Below, piece after piece: positions 12,683-25,392 of a DNA stretch of 64,000 bases. Below the pieces are notes generated by a model. The model saw only the letters and a program-made list of their open reading frames with translations, did no database searches and had not been told where the DNA came from. The stretch comes from Wolfiporia cocos (lineage: Eukaryota > Basidiomycota > Agaricomycetes > Polyporales > Phaeolaceae), in assembly GCA_029448655.1 (NCBI GenBank), contig JACCLO010000007.1, forward strand, positions 3,100,001 to 3,164,000. Reading direction: 5' to 3'. The position numbers were made by a program, and so were the translations under genes. Numbering within the stretch: the first letter of the stretch is position 1; each line of letters opens with the position of its first letter.

Positions 12683-13084
12683 GGGGAGGTACTCAATTGT
12701 CACTTGGCTCGCGGGTGCTGGCTCTGTAGTACGGGACGTATGTCCTCGCACCTGCTGTTTGTACAAATAACGATGTCACGATCTTTATGTTCTTTATTAG
12801 TTTGCATTCTAGCTTATTACTCGCCTTATCCCTGCAACGTTGTATCATAGTCAATCCGGGTCCTCTCTATGTATGTACCACCAGCAAAAATTACGACTCC
12901 TCTATTTCGATGCCATTTACCTTCTGGTGGTGACTTGAGCGGGCACAGGGCGTAGAATCAAAGCTCGATGACAAATACCCCCTTGTTCGCGGCGGGATTT
13001 CCCAGGAAACAAGTTTACAAGATGGTGATACAGATAGACTTCCTTCAGATCGTTTGCCCTCGTCACCCGCCAGACACGCAGATT
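12683..13084. other. Intergenic between convergent genes
   Basis: This is the shared 3' region of the sugar transporter (+) and phospholipase D (-). No gene seen. Confidence 0.6.
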
Positions 13085-16000
13085 CTAGATGTAAATCGGC
13101 AGCGTCGGGTTCAGTCCTACCCAGTCCAGCCCCTCAACAAACTCCGGTTCGTCGATCAGGAATTCCTTCATTTCACATGAGCGCGACGTCGGACGAACAA
13201 AGACGGAGCTTCTCACCATGGGACACTCGACTAGCGCACCCCTGACCTGGGAGAGTCGGTCCTTGACGCGGTCCAGCGGGACCTCGGGCATGACGTGCCC
13301 GGGCATGACCCTCGGCTCGATGTATTTCTGCAGATTCGAGCTCCAAGCTCACTCAACCGTTATACAACCTGGAGTTCACTCACGGAATAAGCGGCCCAGG
13401 TATGCACCAGGTTCGACGGGACCGGGCGGAAGATTTCGGTGAAAATGTCGCGGTTCTTCTTCGCGGTATGGTTCCACAGGTTGATGGTGTGATCTGAAAG
13501 CGGGTCCATGACGAGCCTGTCCTCGCGCAGGTCCATCTCATCCTCGTTGGGGTGAGGTGCAGGTCGCATGAACGAGGTTATCGGCTCGTGCGGCCCCTCG
13601 CAGGTCTGCGGCGGGATCAGACCGAGATGCTCTGCACGTGGCCTATCAGCCAACGCGCCCACGAGACGTGAGCGACCGAGACAAACCTCGGTACAGCTTG
13701 CGGCGCAGCGTCGCCGCAAAGCGGCTGGCCATGTACGGCTTCCCGTCCATCCTAGACTCAACCAGGTCGTCGTCCTCGATGACGAGCGCAATCTCGGAGT
13801 CTCCATCGCCCTGCCAAGACACAATCGTCAACAGATGCCGCTGACACGGGAGCGCCGGCGCAAACAAACCTTTTGGCTGCGATCATTGATATTGGCCGAT
13901 CCGAGCTGCGGAACAGTCAAAATCAGCGTCCCTGCGGAACCACAGCCGACGCACGATGACCCGGCGATCGTCCACGACCATGAGCTTCGAGTGGATGTAC
14001 AGCAGCTCCGACACATACGCCGCCTTCTCCTCGTCCGGCGTGCCGAGCCACTGCTCCTCGAGCAGGCTCGTGCGGTCGCTCAGCATGTGCTGCACGACGT
14101 TGTCCGACACGTCGTCGTCGCTGCGGAGCGCCTCCGCCGCGCGGTTCCAGCGGTCGAGCACCGCCCGCGCCTCCTCGTACGACTGCGGGAGCGCGTACGT
14201 CTCCGTCTTGAGCACAGGCTTGCCGCCCGCGGGCGAGAGCTCCTCGGTGTACCCGCCTGTCGGGAGCACGACGCTCACGGACGTCGGCGCATCCTTCTCC
14301 TCGTCCTTGCCGATCCACAAACGCGCGAGCGCCACCATGGCCTGGTGGAACTTGACCCCGCTGTCCTGTTCGATCTGTCCCATGTAGGACGCTGCAGTCA
14401 TCGTGAGTAAACGGCAGTCTGTGAGGGTTGGGTGTAATGGCGTACGGTAGGGCGCGTTGATGCGATCGTACGCGCGCAGGTGGTAGAACCTGATGTACTC
14501 CGTCCTGAGCGCCAGTCAGTAAACCGGAACAACAGGTAATGTAAAGAAACCTACGGGTCGTAGCCGGCTTTCCGGACCTCTTCGTAGATGCTGTGCCCAC
14601 CTCTGTTCATGGTGCGGTACTGCGCCGCCATGATCGTCTTGACTGCGGAGTCCTCCTTGACAGGCCCAGCAAAGCCCGGGACTTCCGGAATGACGATCAC
14701 TACCTATAAGATAATTACGCTTAAAATTATGGGAATCGTTATAATGCAAGCAACTCGCCTTGAACTTTTGACCACTACTGGCAGCCATGAGGATGCGCTT
14801 GACAAGGGCTGCAGCGATCTGGTTCTTGACGGGTCCCTCTTGAGTTGTGGTCGAAATGCTACATGTCCGCGGTCACGCTAACAGTATTACATAATTCAGA
14901 GCATGGCACGTACAAGAACTGGTTCTCTACACCCAAGTCAGCACGCATACCGTATACGCCGTCCATCGTACTCACCAATATAAATGTGATGGCTGGCTTC
15001 CAGGATTAGCTGGCAGTCTGCCACCCGCGCATCAGTCCTGTCCCTCGCTCGACCGAACTTTGAGACCACGCACAAGCATTCTGGATGCTATGCTCCGTGA
15101 GCACGCCGTGGCTCCAGTCCGACACGCTCCGCACCGCCTGCACGCGGCACGTCCCGTTCGGCGGGCGCGGGTACAGTTCCGGGTCGTCGAACTCGTCGCC
15201 GTAGGCCGCCTCGTGCCGGTAGAGATGGTGGAAGCGGTCCTTGAAGCGCCGCCCGATTTGGTGCCAGTGCTCGCGGTGCGGGTGCCCTGCGATTTGGTGA
15301 GCGGGAGGGAGAAGGGGAACGGCGAAGGGTGACGTACGGACGACGGCCTCTTCCGGCGCAACCTCGACTTCGTGAGGGAGGGCGAGCCAGTCGTAGCGTC
15401 TGTTGTGAATGTCAATTGGTGTGAGGTACGTCGAGAGAGGAATGAGGGTACACACGCGTCGTGCTTGTACTGTGTACACAACACAGTGAGTATTGCAGGT
15501 GACGGGCAACATAGGACCACGCACCTTGCGCCGCTTGATCTCGTTCCAACGCTCGGTAAAGTGCTGCACAAGGTCCAGCACGGCGGAGCCGCAGAGCGTC
15601 ATGTGTACCTGTGCGCCCCGTTATCTCTCTCTTCCAGCGACATCGGGATGGACGCACATCATGCCACGGCATCCTCGCACTCTCGATCACACTCAGCCCA
15701 TTGCTCACGTAGTTCTGCACATCCTTGAAGTCCATGATGCGTGCGTTGTTGTAGTCCTGCCCAGGGAAGAGCGTGAGGCGCAGGTCCGACGGATGCACGT
15801 CTGCGAGCGGATGCGTGTGCGTGTCCCAGCGCCCGAAGCAGATGTCAAGCCCGCCCACACACGCGCGATGGTTGTCCACGATCACGAGCTGTGTGGTAGG
15901 TGTACGAGTTAGCGGACGGTAAGATGAGCACGTGCGGAGGACGGGCGCACCTTCTCGTGGTGCGACCAGAACTCGACATCGTCTGTATCGTGCGGCGCGC

Positions 16001-17056
16001 ATGGCGGTCAGTACGTGGGTGGAGGCACACACAGATGCCGAGTTAGTAATTAGGTGCAGAGAGGAAGAGGCATAGTCGGGAAGAAGAGGGGCGGTCAGCA
16101 GGTCACCAGTGTAGCACAAGCGGATGGCGCGCACCCTTGCTGCCAATGTGGTCCGGGTGGCGCATGCACGCGATGTTCGGATGCAGGTCCTCTAGCGCGT
16201 GCTGTTCCAAGGCATCACTCAGTACTCAGTGCAAATACGAGCCACAGGGGTAGAACGGGTCACGCGGCTCGCCCGGACGGAGCCACGCGACCCAAGCGCG
16301 CCACGGGCACATAGGAGCCGCACGAAGAGGAGAAACGGACCTTGGTGTGGGACGAGCTCATAGACATGGTCTGGGTGACCTCCTTGTATACGACGACGTA
16401 CACGCGGACACCCTGCTCGGCCTTGCGCTTGAGGAGGCGGTCGAGGCGCCACTCCTGGTGGTACGCCGCGGGGCGCCGGAGGTAGAGCTCGGGAGTGAGC
16501 CACCAATCCTGCGCGCGCACACATGGAGGTTACACGTCCGGAGAGAGAGCAAGGAGGGCGGAGGACGCACGAGGATGAAGATGGCCTCGCGGGCACTGTC
16601 CAGGATCTCGGAGAGCGCGTACATGTAATCATGTCCGTCGATGTGCCTGCGATCGCGTGAGATCGCGTATTAGCGATCGGACTGATGACGTGCGCACCAC
16701 TTTACGAAGTTCTGGGAGCGCTGCTCCGCGAAAGAGTCGAACCGGTGGCTCGCATTGATCTCTGCCCGGATGGCGTCCGCGCGCCGCTCCTCGGGCGTGT
16801 CGTGCCGCCCTGTCCCCGACGCGTTCAGTATCTCGTTCCGCCATCATCGGCCACGAGTGTACTCACGGTTAGGCTCCAGCACCCCTGAAAGTTATTGCCA
16901 TCGCGGGGTCAATACCCTTTCGACGCCTAACGTGCAGTGACGCAACGCACCGATGGTCATCTCCTTCGCATGGTAGAGCCCCTCCGAGACAAGACTCTCT
17001 GCCCTCTCGATCTCGTTCTCCACCGTGTCTGCCAGCTTGCTCAGGAAGCCAGACAT
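13085..17056 (-). CDS. Phospholipase D (two HKD motifs)
   Basis: Multi-exon minus-strand gene of roughly 850 residues. Phospholipase D hydrolyses phosphatidylcholine to phosphatidic acid and choline at membranes. It starts MSGFLSKLADTVENEIERA at 17056 and ends NPTLPIYI. The first catalytic motif, HHEKLVIVDNHRACVGGLD (about 15,850-15,965), is split by an intron after EK. The second, HSKLMVVDDRRVI-GSANINDRS (about 13,875-13,995), is split after RVI. Other family landmarks are AIFILDWWLTPELYLRRP, WHDVHMTLCGSAVLDL and SGVKFHQAMVALARLWIG. No PX, PH or C2 domain precedes the catalytic part, so this is the short fungal form rather than a Spo14-like enzyme. One exon, 16867-16884, is only 18 nt. All joins I checked keep frame, so the gene looks intact. 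Confidence 0.9.
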
Positions 17057-17884
17057 TGTGCGTCGCTGTGTGCGTGGGCTGTCAACAAGTGAGAGTGAGC
17101 GCGCGCTGGCAGTCGTGGTATCGTGAATATCAGATTGGGAGAGCCGCCGGCACGCGGACTGCTCGTTACTGCGTCGGCAATGCCCGCCGGTCGATGATGC
17201 CCGTGTGAGTGTCGTCGCCGAATCGCGGTTTCGGCGGCACCGTATTGACTCAGGCTTGTCGCGGCAAGGTAGCTACAACAGTAATGCAATTGCGCCCGTA
17301 GCTCTTCTTCCTCAAATCCAGAAATATAAAAAGTAAGGCGTATATATGCAGCTGCAGTACAATATGCATAAATCAGTAGAGAACAGCTTCAGGGGTTGTT
17401 GAAGTGTTGGCAGCCTTCAGCCAGACTTCGGCTCAGTAGGTGCGCATGCATGTGCGGAATTTGACGAACACCCAGACAATACGCATGAGCGAGGTGATAT
17501 ATGCACATTATAACGGGGGAGAGATGCGAGGGACGCATTCGACACGACGCAAGACTACAAGTACGCGAGAGGTAGATGACGCACGGACCAAGATGCGCGA
17601 TCAAAAACGAATTACTGAAGAAGGGAAGTGGGCTGCTATACTGGTACAAACACTGATGCAGAAAGTACTGTCCGAAGTGCCAATCTGAATCATCGTCATA
17701 GTGACCATCGTGCATTCGCAAGAGCGATGCTTGAAATTGGGCGGAAGGCGTGTTACAAGCTTCCGTCATTATCTACAAGCATTGCGATAATGGGAGGCCA
17801 GATGTACATTATTGAGTTCGAGAAATACGACATCAGAATATTGTCGTTATCGACACGGTATAGGCTTTCACAGCAAAACGAACT
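17057..17884. other. Upstream region of phospholipase D, no gene
   Basis: This is the promoter side of the phospholipase D gene. Open frames at 17389-17891 on both strands lack motifs and splice logic. Nothing else recognised. Confidence 0.55.
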
Positions 17885-18150
17885 AGCTTAATTACCTGTG
17901 GCTTCGCCACAATTTTGTACTTTAGGAGTTGTTGTTTATCTCTGCCCGCTCAGCCACTCCTCCACCTCGCTGACGCTCGGCCTCGTCGTCGCTTCACTTG
18001 TAACACCTTTGCAACCGGCGCTGGGCGTGGGAATCCACTGGCCAACTTCCCGGGTCGGTGGCGCGAGCCCTATGGGACGACGGACAGCACGTGGCACACG
18101 TGGAAAAGCACATGGCAGTTCCCACGCAATCCACGGCCCTTTAGTACTTA
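17885..18150 (+). repeat. Dispersed repeat, copy A
   Basis: Begins CTTAATTACCTGTGGCTTCG and shares several blocks in order with the next repeat copy: GCTCAGCCAC, a CCTCGCTGA...CTCGG block, GTAACAC and GGCGCTGGGCGTGGGA. It contains no gene. Copy B follows directly. Confidence 0.65.
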
Positions 18151-18154
18151 GACT

Positions 18155-19160
18155 AGGTTAATTACCCGTGGCTTCGCCACGGTCACACTGCTTTTTCTAC
18201 TTTAATATATTATTTTAATCTATGTGTGCTTGTTTTAGATAATCGGGGTTTTATTTTGAAGTTACCTGTGGATCCCTCATGAATTTCCTGTGCATTACCC
18301 ATGGCTTCCCCAACCTCCCTCTTTTGTCTTGTGTCTGCCTGCTCAGCCACTTGTGACACCTCGCTGATCCTCGGTCTCATCGTCACTTCCCTTGTAATAC
18401 TGTATAATGTGGTGTCAAAATGTTTTGCAATCATTTGGCAAGCATCTACAGCACAGGCCATTTATGTTACAAAAATCCCCGTGGCATGAGGCATAAATCC
18501 CCATGGCACAGGGCACAGATACCTGTGGTGTGGGGCACAAATCCCCATGGTGTGGGGTATTTACATTACAAAATCCCTGTGCCACAGAACACAAATCCCC
18601 GTGGCACGGGGCACAAATCTCCATGGCACAGAGCACAAATCCCCGTGGCACAGGACACACAAATCCCTGTGGCATGGGCCACAAATCCCCATGGTGTAGG
18701 GTATTTACATTACAAAAATCCCCGTGGCACGGGGCACAAATCCCCATGGCACATGGCACAGATCCCTGTGGAATTGGGGTGCAAATCCCTGTGGCACAGG
18801 GTACGAATCCCCGTGGTGTGGGGTATTTACATTACAAAATCCCCATGCCACAGGACACAAATCCCTGTAGCATGGGCCACAAACCCCCATGGAATGGGCC
18901 ACGAATCCCCGTGGTGTGGGGCATGAATCCCCGTGGTGTGGGGTATGAATCCCCGTGGCACGAATCCCCGTGGTGCAGGAACAGCGCGCAAAACGCGAGC
19001 TAGCAGCGCGCCTTGCAGGCGCTGGGCGTGGGAAATCACAGGCGCCAGGCGCCCTATGTAATGGGAGCAGGAATGACGCCCATGGATGCCACGCGGCAAA
19101 CGTGGACGCCAGGTGCGCTCCACGCGACCGCTCCCACGCGAGCCCCCGTTACTTATAGAT
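18155..19160 (+). repeat. Dispersed repeat, copy B, enlarged by a minisatellite
   Basis: Begins AGGTTAATTACCC followed by GTGGCTTCGCCACGG. It repeats the blocks of copy A (for example 18,337-18,403 matches 17,943-18,010, and 19,017-19,035 matches 18,018-18,035). It differs by about 500 bp of tandem repeats in its middle. The first 13 bases are identical to the ends of the Mutator-like element at 54,188-55,386, so this may be the terminus of a related transposon family. Confidence 0.6.
18468..18975. repeat. Minisatellite with higher-order structure
   Basis: About 500 bp of imperfect units of roughly 18-22 bp built on CACAAATCCCCGTGGCA. A longer spacer containing GGGTATTTACATTACAAAA recurs near 18,557, 18,699 and 18,823, giving a secondary period of about 125-145 bp. 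Each unit is internally near-palindromic (CCCCGTGG/CCATGGGG), so all frames stay open for long stretches on both strands. These open frames are a by-product of the repeat, not genes. Confidence 0.9.
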
Positions 19161-19170
19161 GGCCGATCCC

Positions 19171-22100
19171 TATGTCGGAAAAATCCGAGGAACGTTGCAA
19201 CGCGGGCCGATTGAAACCGGGTTGGAACTAGCCGTCTCCAATTGTAATTAAGTTATAATATAAGCAAATAATTCCAATTGAGGTACCGCGTGGGATAATT
19301 GCAATCATGATGCACGATTGCCAAGACCTTCTAAATCTATGATCACGTGGTTGGAACGGTCTTGCAACACGATCGGGATCGGGTGTTGCAATCTGAGTCG
19401 CAATCGGGCGCGAACAGCAAATTATTGCACTACGTGACCCAAGAGTATCTGCTTGCCTAGAGCTCCTAAGTCATTATGCCTAGGGAACAAGGGCCAAACC
19501 CTCTCGGACGTTGGCTTTCTCTCGGTGAATTTACTTGTGATATATGCAATGGGGTTTTCAAGACTCGCGGCCGAGGCAGCCATATGAGAAAATGCAGACA
19601 GGAAGTAGCAGAGCGAGAACTAGCCGCTCGGCTCTGACAGGAAGACATAGATGCTCCTTCAACTTCAAACAGTACGTTTATTTAGAATCATGTCTGCGTC
19701 TACTGTTTCTTAAGACTTGCAACCAGTCACAAATTCCCATCCCCGAACTGTAGCACCTCCGCCAACTTACCTCGGTGTCAGGACTCAGGCCGAATGCAGT
19801 AAGTATAAATCTTCCAGGTAGACTATCAGCTTGTATTTCAGTCCTCTTGGATGGCTCATCAGTGAATTACCTACTGACCTTGACATCTACCAGTCGCCTC
19901 AAGTTCCGGGGAACATCCTACCATTGGTCGGTCACAATCAAATTATGCACATTGGCTGACATGTCTAACAAAATGTTTCGGATAGATACACGTTTGAATA
20001 GAGAGTTGGAAGACTCTCCAGGGCAAGTATATGACGACGTTGTCATACAAGGTGATTTATCCTGACTTTATAGACGTTCGCTTGAAGTTGAAGTTAATCA
20101 TTTTTTGAAGAGCCCGCAGAAACACCAGAGTGGCAACCAAACAAGGATGATATTATGACCCAATATCATCCGACTAGCTACATTCCAAGTCGTGTACAAG
20201 CCTTCGATGACTACGGAAAAGAAGATGACGAACCCCCGAAGTCGCCAAAATCAAAGATGCCATGGGAGCCATTTGAGACCCGCGCAGACTTTGAATTCGC
20301 AGAGATCGTGCTGCAGTCATCTCTCAAGAAAAAGGAAATTGATTCCTTAATCAAATTGATTAATGCAGTCGCTTCGGGGCAGACGAAATTCTCGCTGACG
20401 AGCGAAGCTCAGTTGCACGAGATCTGGAATGCGGCGTCAAACCAGTTGACTCCTGTAAGAATCAAATCTCGATATTCTGCGGTAATATATTGACCATGTT
20501 GAATAGTTTGTGAAGCATACCATATCAGTACCTTACAAACAGGAAGAACGTAGCTTCGATGTCTATGGACGTGATGTTTGGGCATGGGTACTTGACCTAT
20601 TACAGAATCCTGCACTATCGAAGCATTGGAATTGGACACCAACCCGGCTCTACAGACACACCGGATCCGAATGGGAGAGATTTTATCATGAACCATGGAC
20701 GGGAGATAGACTCTGGGAAGTACAGGTAAACATATCTTCAATGCTTTTGTTTTCGAGTCTTGACTCCTTTCAGTCTCAGGTTCCTGCCGGAGCGACGGCG
20801 TTCGGCCTTATCATTTATGCGGACAAGACGAAACTATCGTCATTCGGAACGCGGAAAGGATACCCGGTCATCGCTCGAGTGGCTCATCTCCCCACTGAGA
20901 TCCGCAATAGTGAGGGGGTAGGTGGCGGGTGTGTGGTTGGTTGGCTGCCGATTGTAAGTATGTATATCTAATCTGAATTTATATCCTCATCATTCTTCAA
21001 GGTGGATAATGACTCCGCAGAGGATGGCAAAACAGGCTTCACGAATTTCAAGCGCGTCGTCTACCATAAGGGATTTTTGGTATTCATGGAGGATGTTGCA
21101 CTCCATTCGAAAGAAGGATATGATGTGAAGTGCGCAGACGACATTGTGAGATGGCTATTCGTGTTCATCTTAATTCTTTCTGCGGACTATGAGGAACAGT
21201 ACGTTCCAAATTGAGTCTGCATTTCGATTAACTCAAATTAAATACCTAGATGCCTTATGGCTCTGATACGAGGACTGAAGGGTAATTGTCCTTGTCCAAT
21301 ATGCTTAGTACCTAGTTCGCAGCTCGCGGATACAAGTGTGGAGTATCCGCTTCGTACATCGACTGATACTAAAGCGCTTGTGGAACGCGCCAGAGCTATG
21401 GGCACGGCGGCTGAACAAGAGGCCATCTTGAAGCCACTCGGGCTTCGTCCTATCAAGGTATCTGTCTATCCTCATGTTTTATAGCATCTCACTGATTCTG
21501 CTTAGAACTCATTTTGGAAGATAGCAAATACTGATGTACACAGGGCTCTGTCATTTGATAGGCTACATGCTCACCACATTGGGCTATTTGGCGACCACCT
21601 GTGGTCAAAGATTAAGCAACATGTGAATGATCTTGGACGTAATGCAGGAACCATGGTTGATACTCAGTGGGCTAGCATGCAATATCTCAAATATTTTTAC
21701 TCACCTGTGCACAGGGTCCTCCAGATGCCGCGATGGCGCGGCTTTAATCATTTTGACCAGATCATGAATATCAACTTTACAGACGGCAGCAAACTCGAGG
21801 ATTTGTCAAAGGTAGTGTCCATTACCTTTCTAATTCAATAACGACAAACTTATTTGACTCAGATTGTTATTTTTGCTACTCACAACGTCCTCGCTACAAG
21901 ACCTGGGTCTGCCAGTTATGTCTTGCTACGCTGTTTGCGCAGCTATCTTGTACTAGACATGTACTTGTCGTTCGAAGTTCATACCACAGGACGACTGACG
22001 ATGGGACGGGAGGAGTTATATCGACTTCCAAAGCTTATCGAAGTAAGTCTATCCAGCATTCAGCAAGCATTAAACTAATGTAGTTGCATCGCTAGGAATA

Positions 22101-23700
22101 TTCGAGAAAAATGGGAGATGGTGACAAGAACTGGAATTTTATCAAAGCGCATTCCCATCAACATGCATTTCAAGACATCGAGGCCAAGGGTGTCACCAGA
22201 AACTACAATACGAAGCCTAGTGAAAAGATGCATCGCTCAGTGAAGAAATCATACCAGCAAACGAATTACAAAAACATCGCTAGCCAGGTATATATCAAAT
22301 TGTCTTACTCACGTATTGAAACGTCTCAAATACTCGACAGATTCTTACCATCAATCACAATAATCGCGTTGCATCGCTCATTCGCTCGCGCATTGAGGAT
22401 TTTGATGCGTACAATGACCACATGAAGAATGAATCTGAAGAAATTGCTGACGAAGACTCATGTAGTACTTTATTCGGATCAGGTCATATAAGTCTTGGTT
22501 CTCCAAAAAAGCCTATCAAGATTTCCGCACTTCGAGAGGACCCCAATGCCCCGGCCGTATTTACTAATTTCCACAAACACCTTGGGGATTTTCTTGGGAA
22601 ATTTCTCGCATACAATGGTCTCAGATTTCAGAATCCTTCAGTCAAGATCTCAGCTCTTGATATGGTATGTCTTTTTTGCATATGAACATCACCAATTGAC
22701 GAAATTGTAGATTACGGAATATCGCCTTCTCAAAGTCAACTATGAATCTTGCGAGACGTGGAAGATGGCTACCGATTTGCTGCGATGCAACCCCAACTTT
22801 CACGGAAGACCTCGATATGATCATGTCCTAATCAAAACCACGGAGCGACCCATTTTTGCGCAGCTCATTTCTGTCTTCACGTACTTGGTGAAGAATGTCA
22901 TTGACAGCCGTGCTGAAAATGGTGTGTGGTTACGATATATGACGACTGCCCATCTCATGTATTACCTGCAGCTGATACAAAAGACATCCTATATCCATTG
23001 GCGTTGATTAAACCCTTGGATGGACGAACAGGAATTGAGCGTTCAAAGGACCGCGACCTTGGCCTTTATCGCGTAAAATCCAATTCACGCGTTCCGTACG
23101 AAATTGTGCCTCTACATTCCATTATCCGGGGTGCATACGTAGTCCCTGATTATGAGCATAGCGATGAGTACTTGATAGTTGATGTCATAGATGCAGACAT
23201 GTTTCTACGTTTGAAATCTCTCGTCACAGGAGTTCAACTATAGAATCTCGCCAGCAATTGGTGGTATGATACTATGATGTGTATGATTACAAATTATAGT
23301 AATACAAACTATATAGAAAGTGCTTTGATAGGTGCGAGAAAGCGATGCGTACCGAAGGAATTAAACGGTGTTCAGCAACGTGATCGCGCTCGGAATCGCA
23401 AGCGCCAACTACGGCGATCGTGTTTCAATCGCGTCACGTCGTGGTAATATGATTACGGGTCTGCATTAAGCTGAATAGTGTATCAATGAGTCGTGGATGG
23501 CGCCCGAACGCGCTGCTATTATTTAATTCACGAATCAGCTAGGGCCATGCACGGCCTCTACATCTTTGTGATACAACGCTACGAAATGTGACCAAGCGAT
23601 GTATAGTAGCATAATACAAGTGAGTACAGTTATGCAACGCGCAAGATAATGCGTAGATGAGGCGATCCGAGAACAGATAGCGACCATGACGAACATTACA
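19171..23700 (+). mobile_element. Plavaka-type DNA transposon (right end not located)
   Basis: The transposase gene is flanked on the left by an AT-rich subterminal region with repeated TTGCAATC-like words, typical of this CACTA-like group. The proposed left terminus is TATGTCGGAAAAATC at 19171-19185. The same 15 bases occur inverted at 41635-41649. I did not find a matching right end between 23,244 and 24,859, so the right border given here is only a guess and the copy may be end-deleted. Confidence 0.55.
19476..23243 (+). pseudogene. Plavaka (KDZ-related) transposase with early in-frame TGA
   Basis: Transposase of the Plavaka family of basidiomycete DNA transposons. The N terminus, MPREQGPNPLGRW, leads into a zinc finger CDICNGVFKTRGRGSHMRKC. 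A TGA at 19635-19637 then interrupts the frame after ERELAARL, before QEDIDAP resumes. From 20155 on, about a dozen exons splice cleanly: MPWEPFETRADFEFAE, PYKQEERSFDVYGRDVW, DEPWTGD-type HEPWTGDRLWEVQ, IYADKTKLSSFGTRKGYPV, GWLPIV, ILSADYEEQCLMALIRGLKG and LSFDRLHAHHIGLFGDHLW, ending at a TAG at 23241-23243. The linker exons between 19,640 and 20,150 are uncertain. The catalytic part is otherwise undamaged. A start inside exon 1 beyond the TGA, or readthrough, would be needed for full activity, so I call it a probable pseudogene. Confidence 0.8.
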
Positions 23701-24859
23701 ATATGTGCAGGGACGCTACTCGAGCGCTACTCACAGCACTGGCGCCACCGAGCTGTAGCAATTGCCATATCCGTCACATCATTGCGCGCTTAACCCCTAA
23801 ACAGCAAGATTCAAACCCCGAGACCCTAACGAAACCCTAAACCTTCGTCTCGGTGGCTGCTGTGGCTGAAGCAGATTTCGACATCATCCGGCTTGTGCTG
23901 CCTCTAACTGCAGCCACACATCCAAAACAATTATGGCGTTCTAGTTACACGTAGCATAGGATGTTAATTAGATCTAGTTGAGACTACTGTACCATGTCTG
24001 TCACTATAGAGCTCGTAATGAAGGAAAGCACCGAGAAAGTCAGTGTTGAGACCGACCTATGCTCTTGTCTCGTGCACCACGTAAGATCTCCTCGGTATTA
24101 TATTGTCAAAATATTCGTACATAAGTAATATATCATATCAAAGACTATTCCAGTAGAACGCCCTCCCGATATAACCCGATACTGCTCCATGAATATTTTG
24201 AAACAGGTATGTATTTTGGACACCATCGAGTTGAGTTGTTTTTTACTCAATAATGATCCATAATAAAATCATAAAAATATTGTGAGATACTACTTACATG
24301 TACTACTATAGATAGAGGCAGGAATATATAGAGGTACTTTGAATCAGAACCTCTACTATTTTGTCTCCCTGGGGTCACTGCAGCACCTTACTGTGTAGTA
24401 CATATCCAATTTTATGTCATATATTCCACATTGAATATCTTGATCTCAAAGTAAAACACTCATATATGTATTTTTTAACAACTTCTTAGCTCTGCATCTC
24501 CTCTAGTCAATCGTCAGTAGCATGAATACAGCTCTCAGCAGCTCCACATAGCCATCAGTAGAATCCGGGCTCAAACGTCAGTTGATAGTAACCGGGACAT
24601 ACATATGTGAAGTATATAAGTGCCATCAGGCACTTCTGTCTGAGAGGAGACCGCAAGAGCGAGTGATTCGACAGCTGGTAGCGTCAAATCGACATACAAA
24701 GTAGAGTTGCCACAACGCGATCAACATCACGTGACTGATCGAATCCTCGTCAGTGCACAATAAGTCATGTCTTTTGAATTGCGTCGCGCAGTATAGAAAT
24801 ATCACAAATGGCAGGTTCATGATTAAACATATCTATTAAATGCTATTGCAGCGTTCAAA
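23244..24859. other. Intergenic, repeat-flavoured, no gene
   Basis: AT-rich sequence with no convincing coding frame. It lies between the transposase and the gypsy LTR and may include the lost right end of the Plavaka element. A few CCCTAA words near 23,792-23,850 are too sparse to call a telomeric array. Confidence 0.5.
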
Positions 24860-24864
24860 CACCC

Positions 24865-25353
24865 TGACCCAAGACTTACTTTGATAAGTGTTTTGAGGTT
24901 ATTGTCGAGGTTGAACGCGTAAGTCGAGTGAAGCAGTAGTTTTAGAAGGCTAATGCAACGTGTCGAAGATGGATTGTTCTGAGGACTTAGGCCTTAGAGC
25001 GATCACCTTATATACATGTAGGGCACTACTCATGTACTGTCTGCCCTAATGCTACTGGGTCTGTGCGCACCAGCGGTAATGCTGTGCGCTTGAGTGGAAC
25101 GTTATAGAAACGTATGGAATAGGCCGCGTAAGCGGTCATGTGAGTTATGAGTCAGTGGAGCGCTACTGATAAGCCGGGCCGCTGACGAGTAAGATATGAC
25201 CATACTTCGAGAACCTTCGAGAGGATTCGAGAAGATGTCATCTTGAGTGGTTAGGGTTGCTAACTACTTTATATATGACTTGTCGTAGCACAAGTCGTAG
25301 AAAATTGGTATAAATACCGGAAAAATTAGGTAAATGCCTAGAAAATTGTGACA
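24865..25353 (-). repeat. 3' LTR of the gypsy element
   Basis: 489 bp. In element sense it begins TGTCACAATTTTC and ends TTGGGTCA. It contains a TATATAAA box on the minus strand near 25,268-25,275. It reads as identical to the other LTR. Confidence 0.95.
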
Positions 25354-25356
25354 TTA

Positions 25357-25366
25357 CCCCCTCCTT
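25357..25366 (-). promoter_or_regulatory. Polypurine tract of the gypsy element
   Basis: On the minus strand AAGGAGGGGG is followed by TAA and then the LTR start TGTCAC. This is the expected plus-strand priming site for reverse transcription. Confidence 0.75.
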
Positions 25367-25392
25367 AGTTTTTTCGTCCCGAATAAAGAGAC

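Noticed and set aside
11025..12696. Long minus-strand open frames opposite the sugar transporter
   Set aside because: They are shadows of a GC-rich coding strand and cross its exon/intron borders without any motif.
18420..19003. Overlapping open frames of about 170 codons in the minisatellite
   Set aside because: They result from the repeat unit lacking stops in several frames; no start context, introns or family.
23790..23855. Interstitial telomere-like CCCTAA words
   Set aside because: Only three scattered words, not a tandem array; likely chance.
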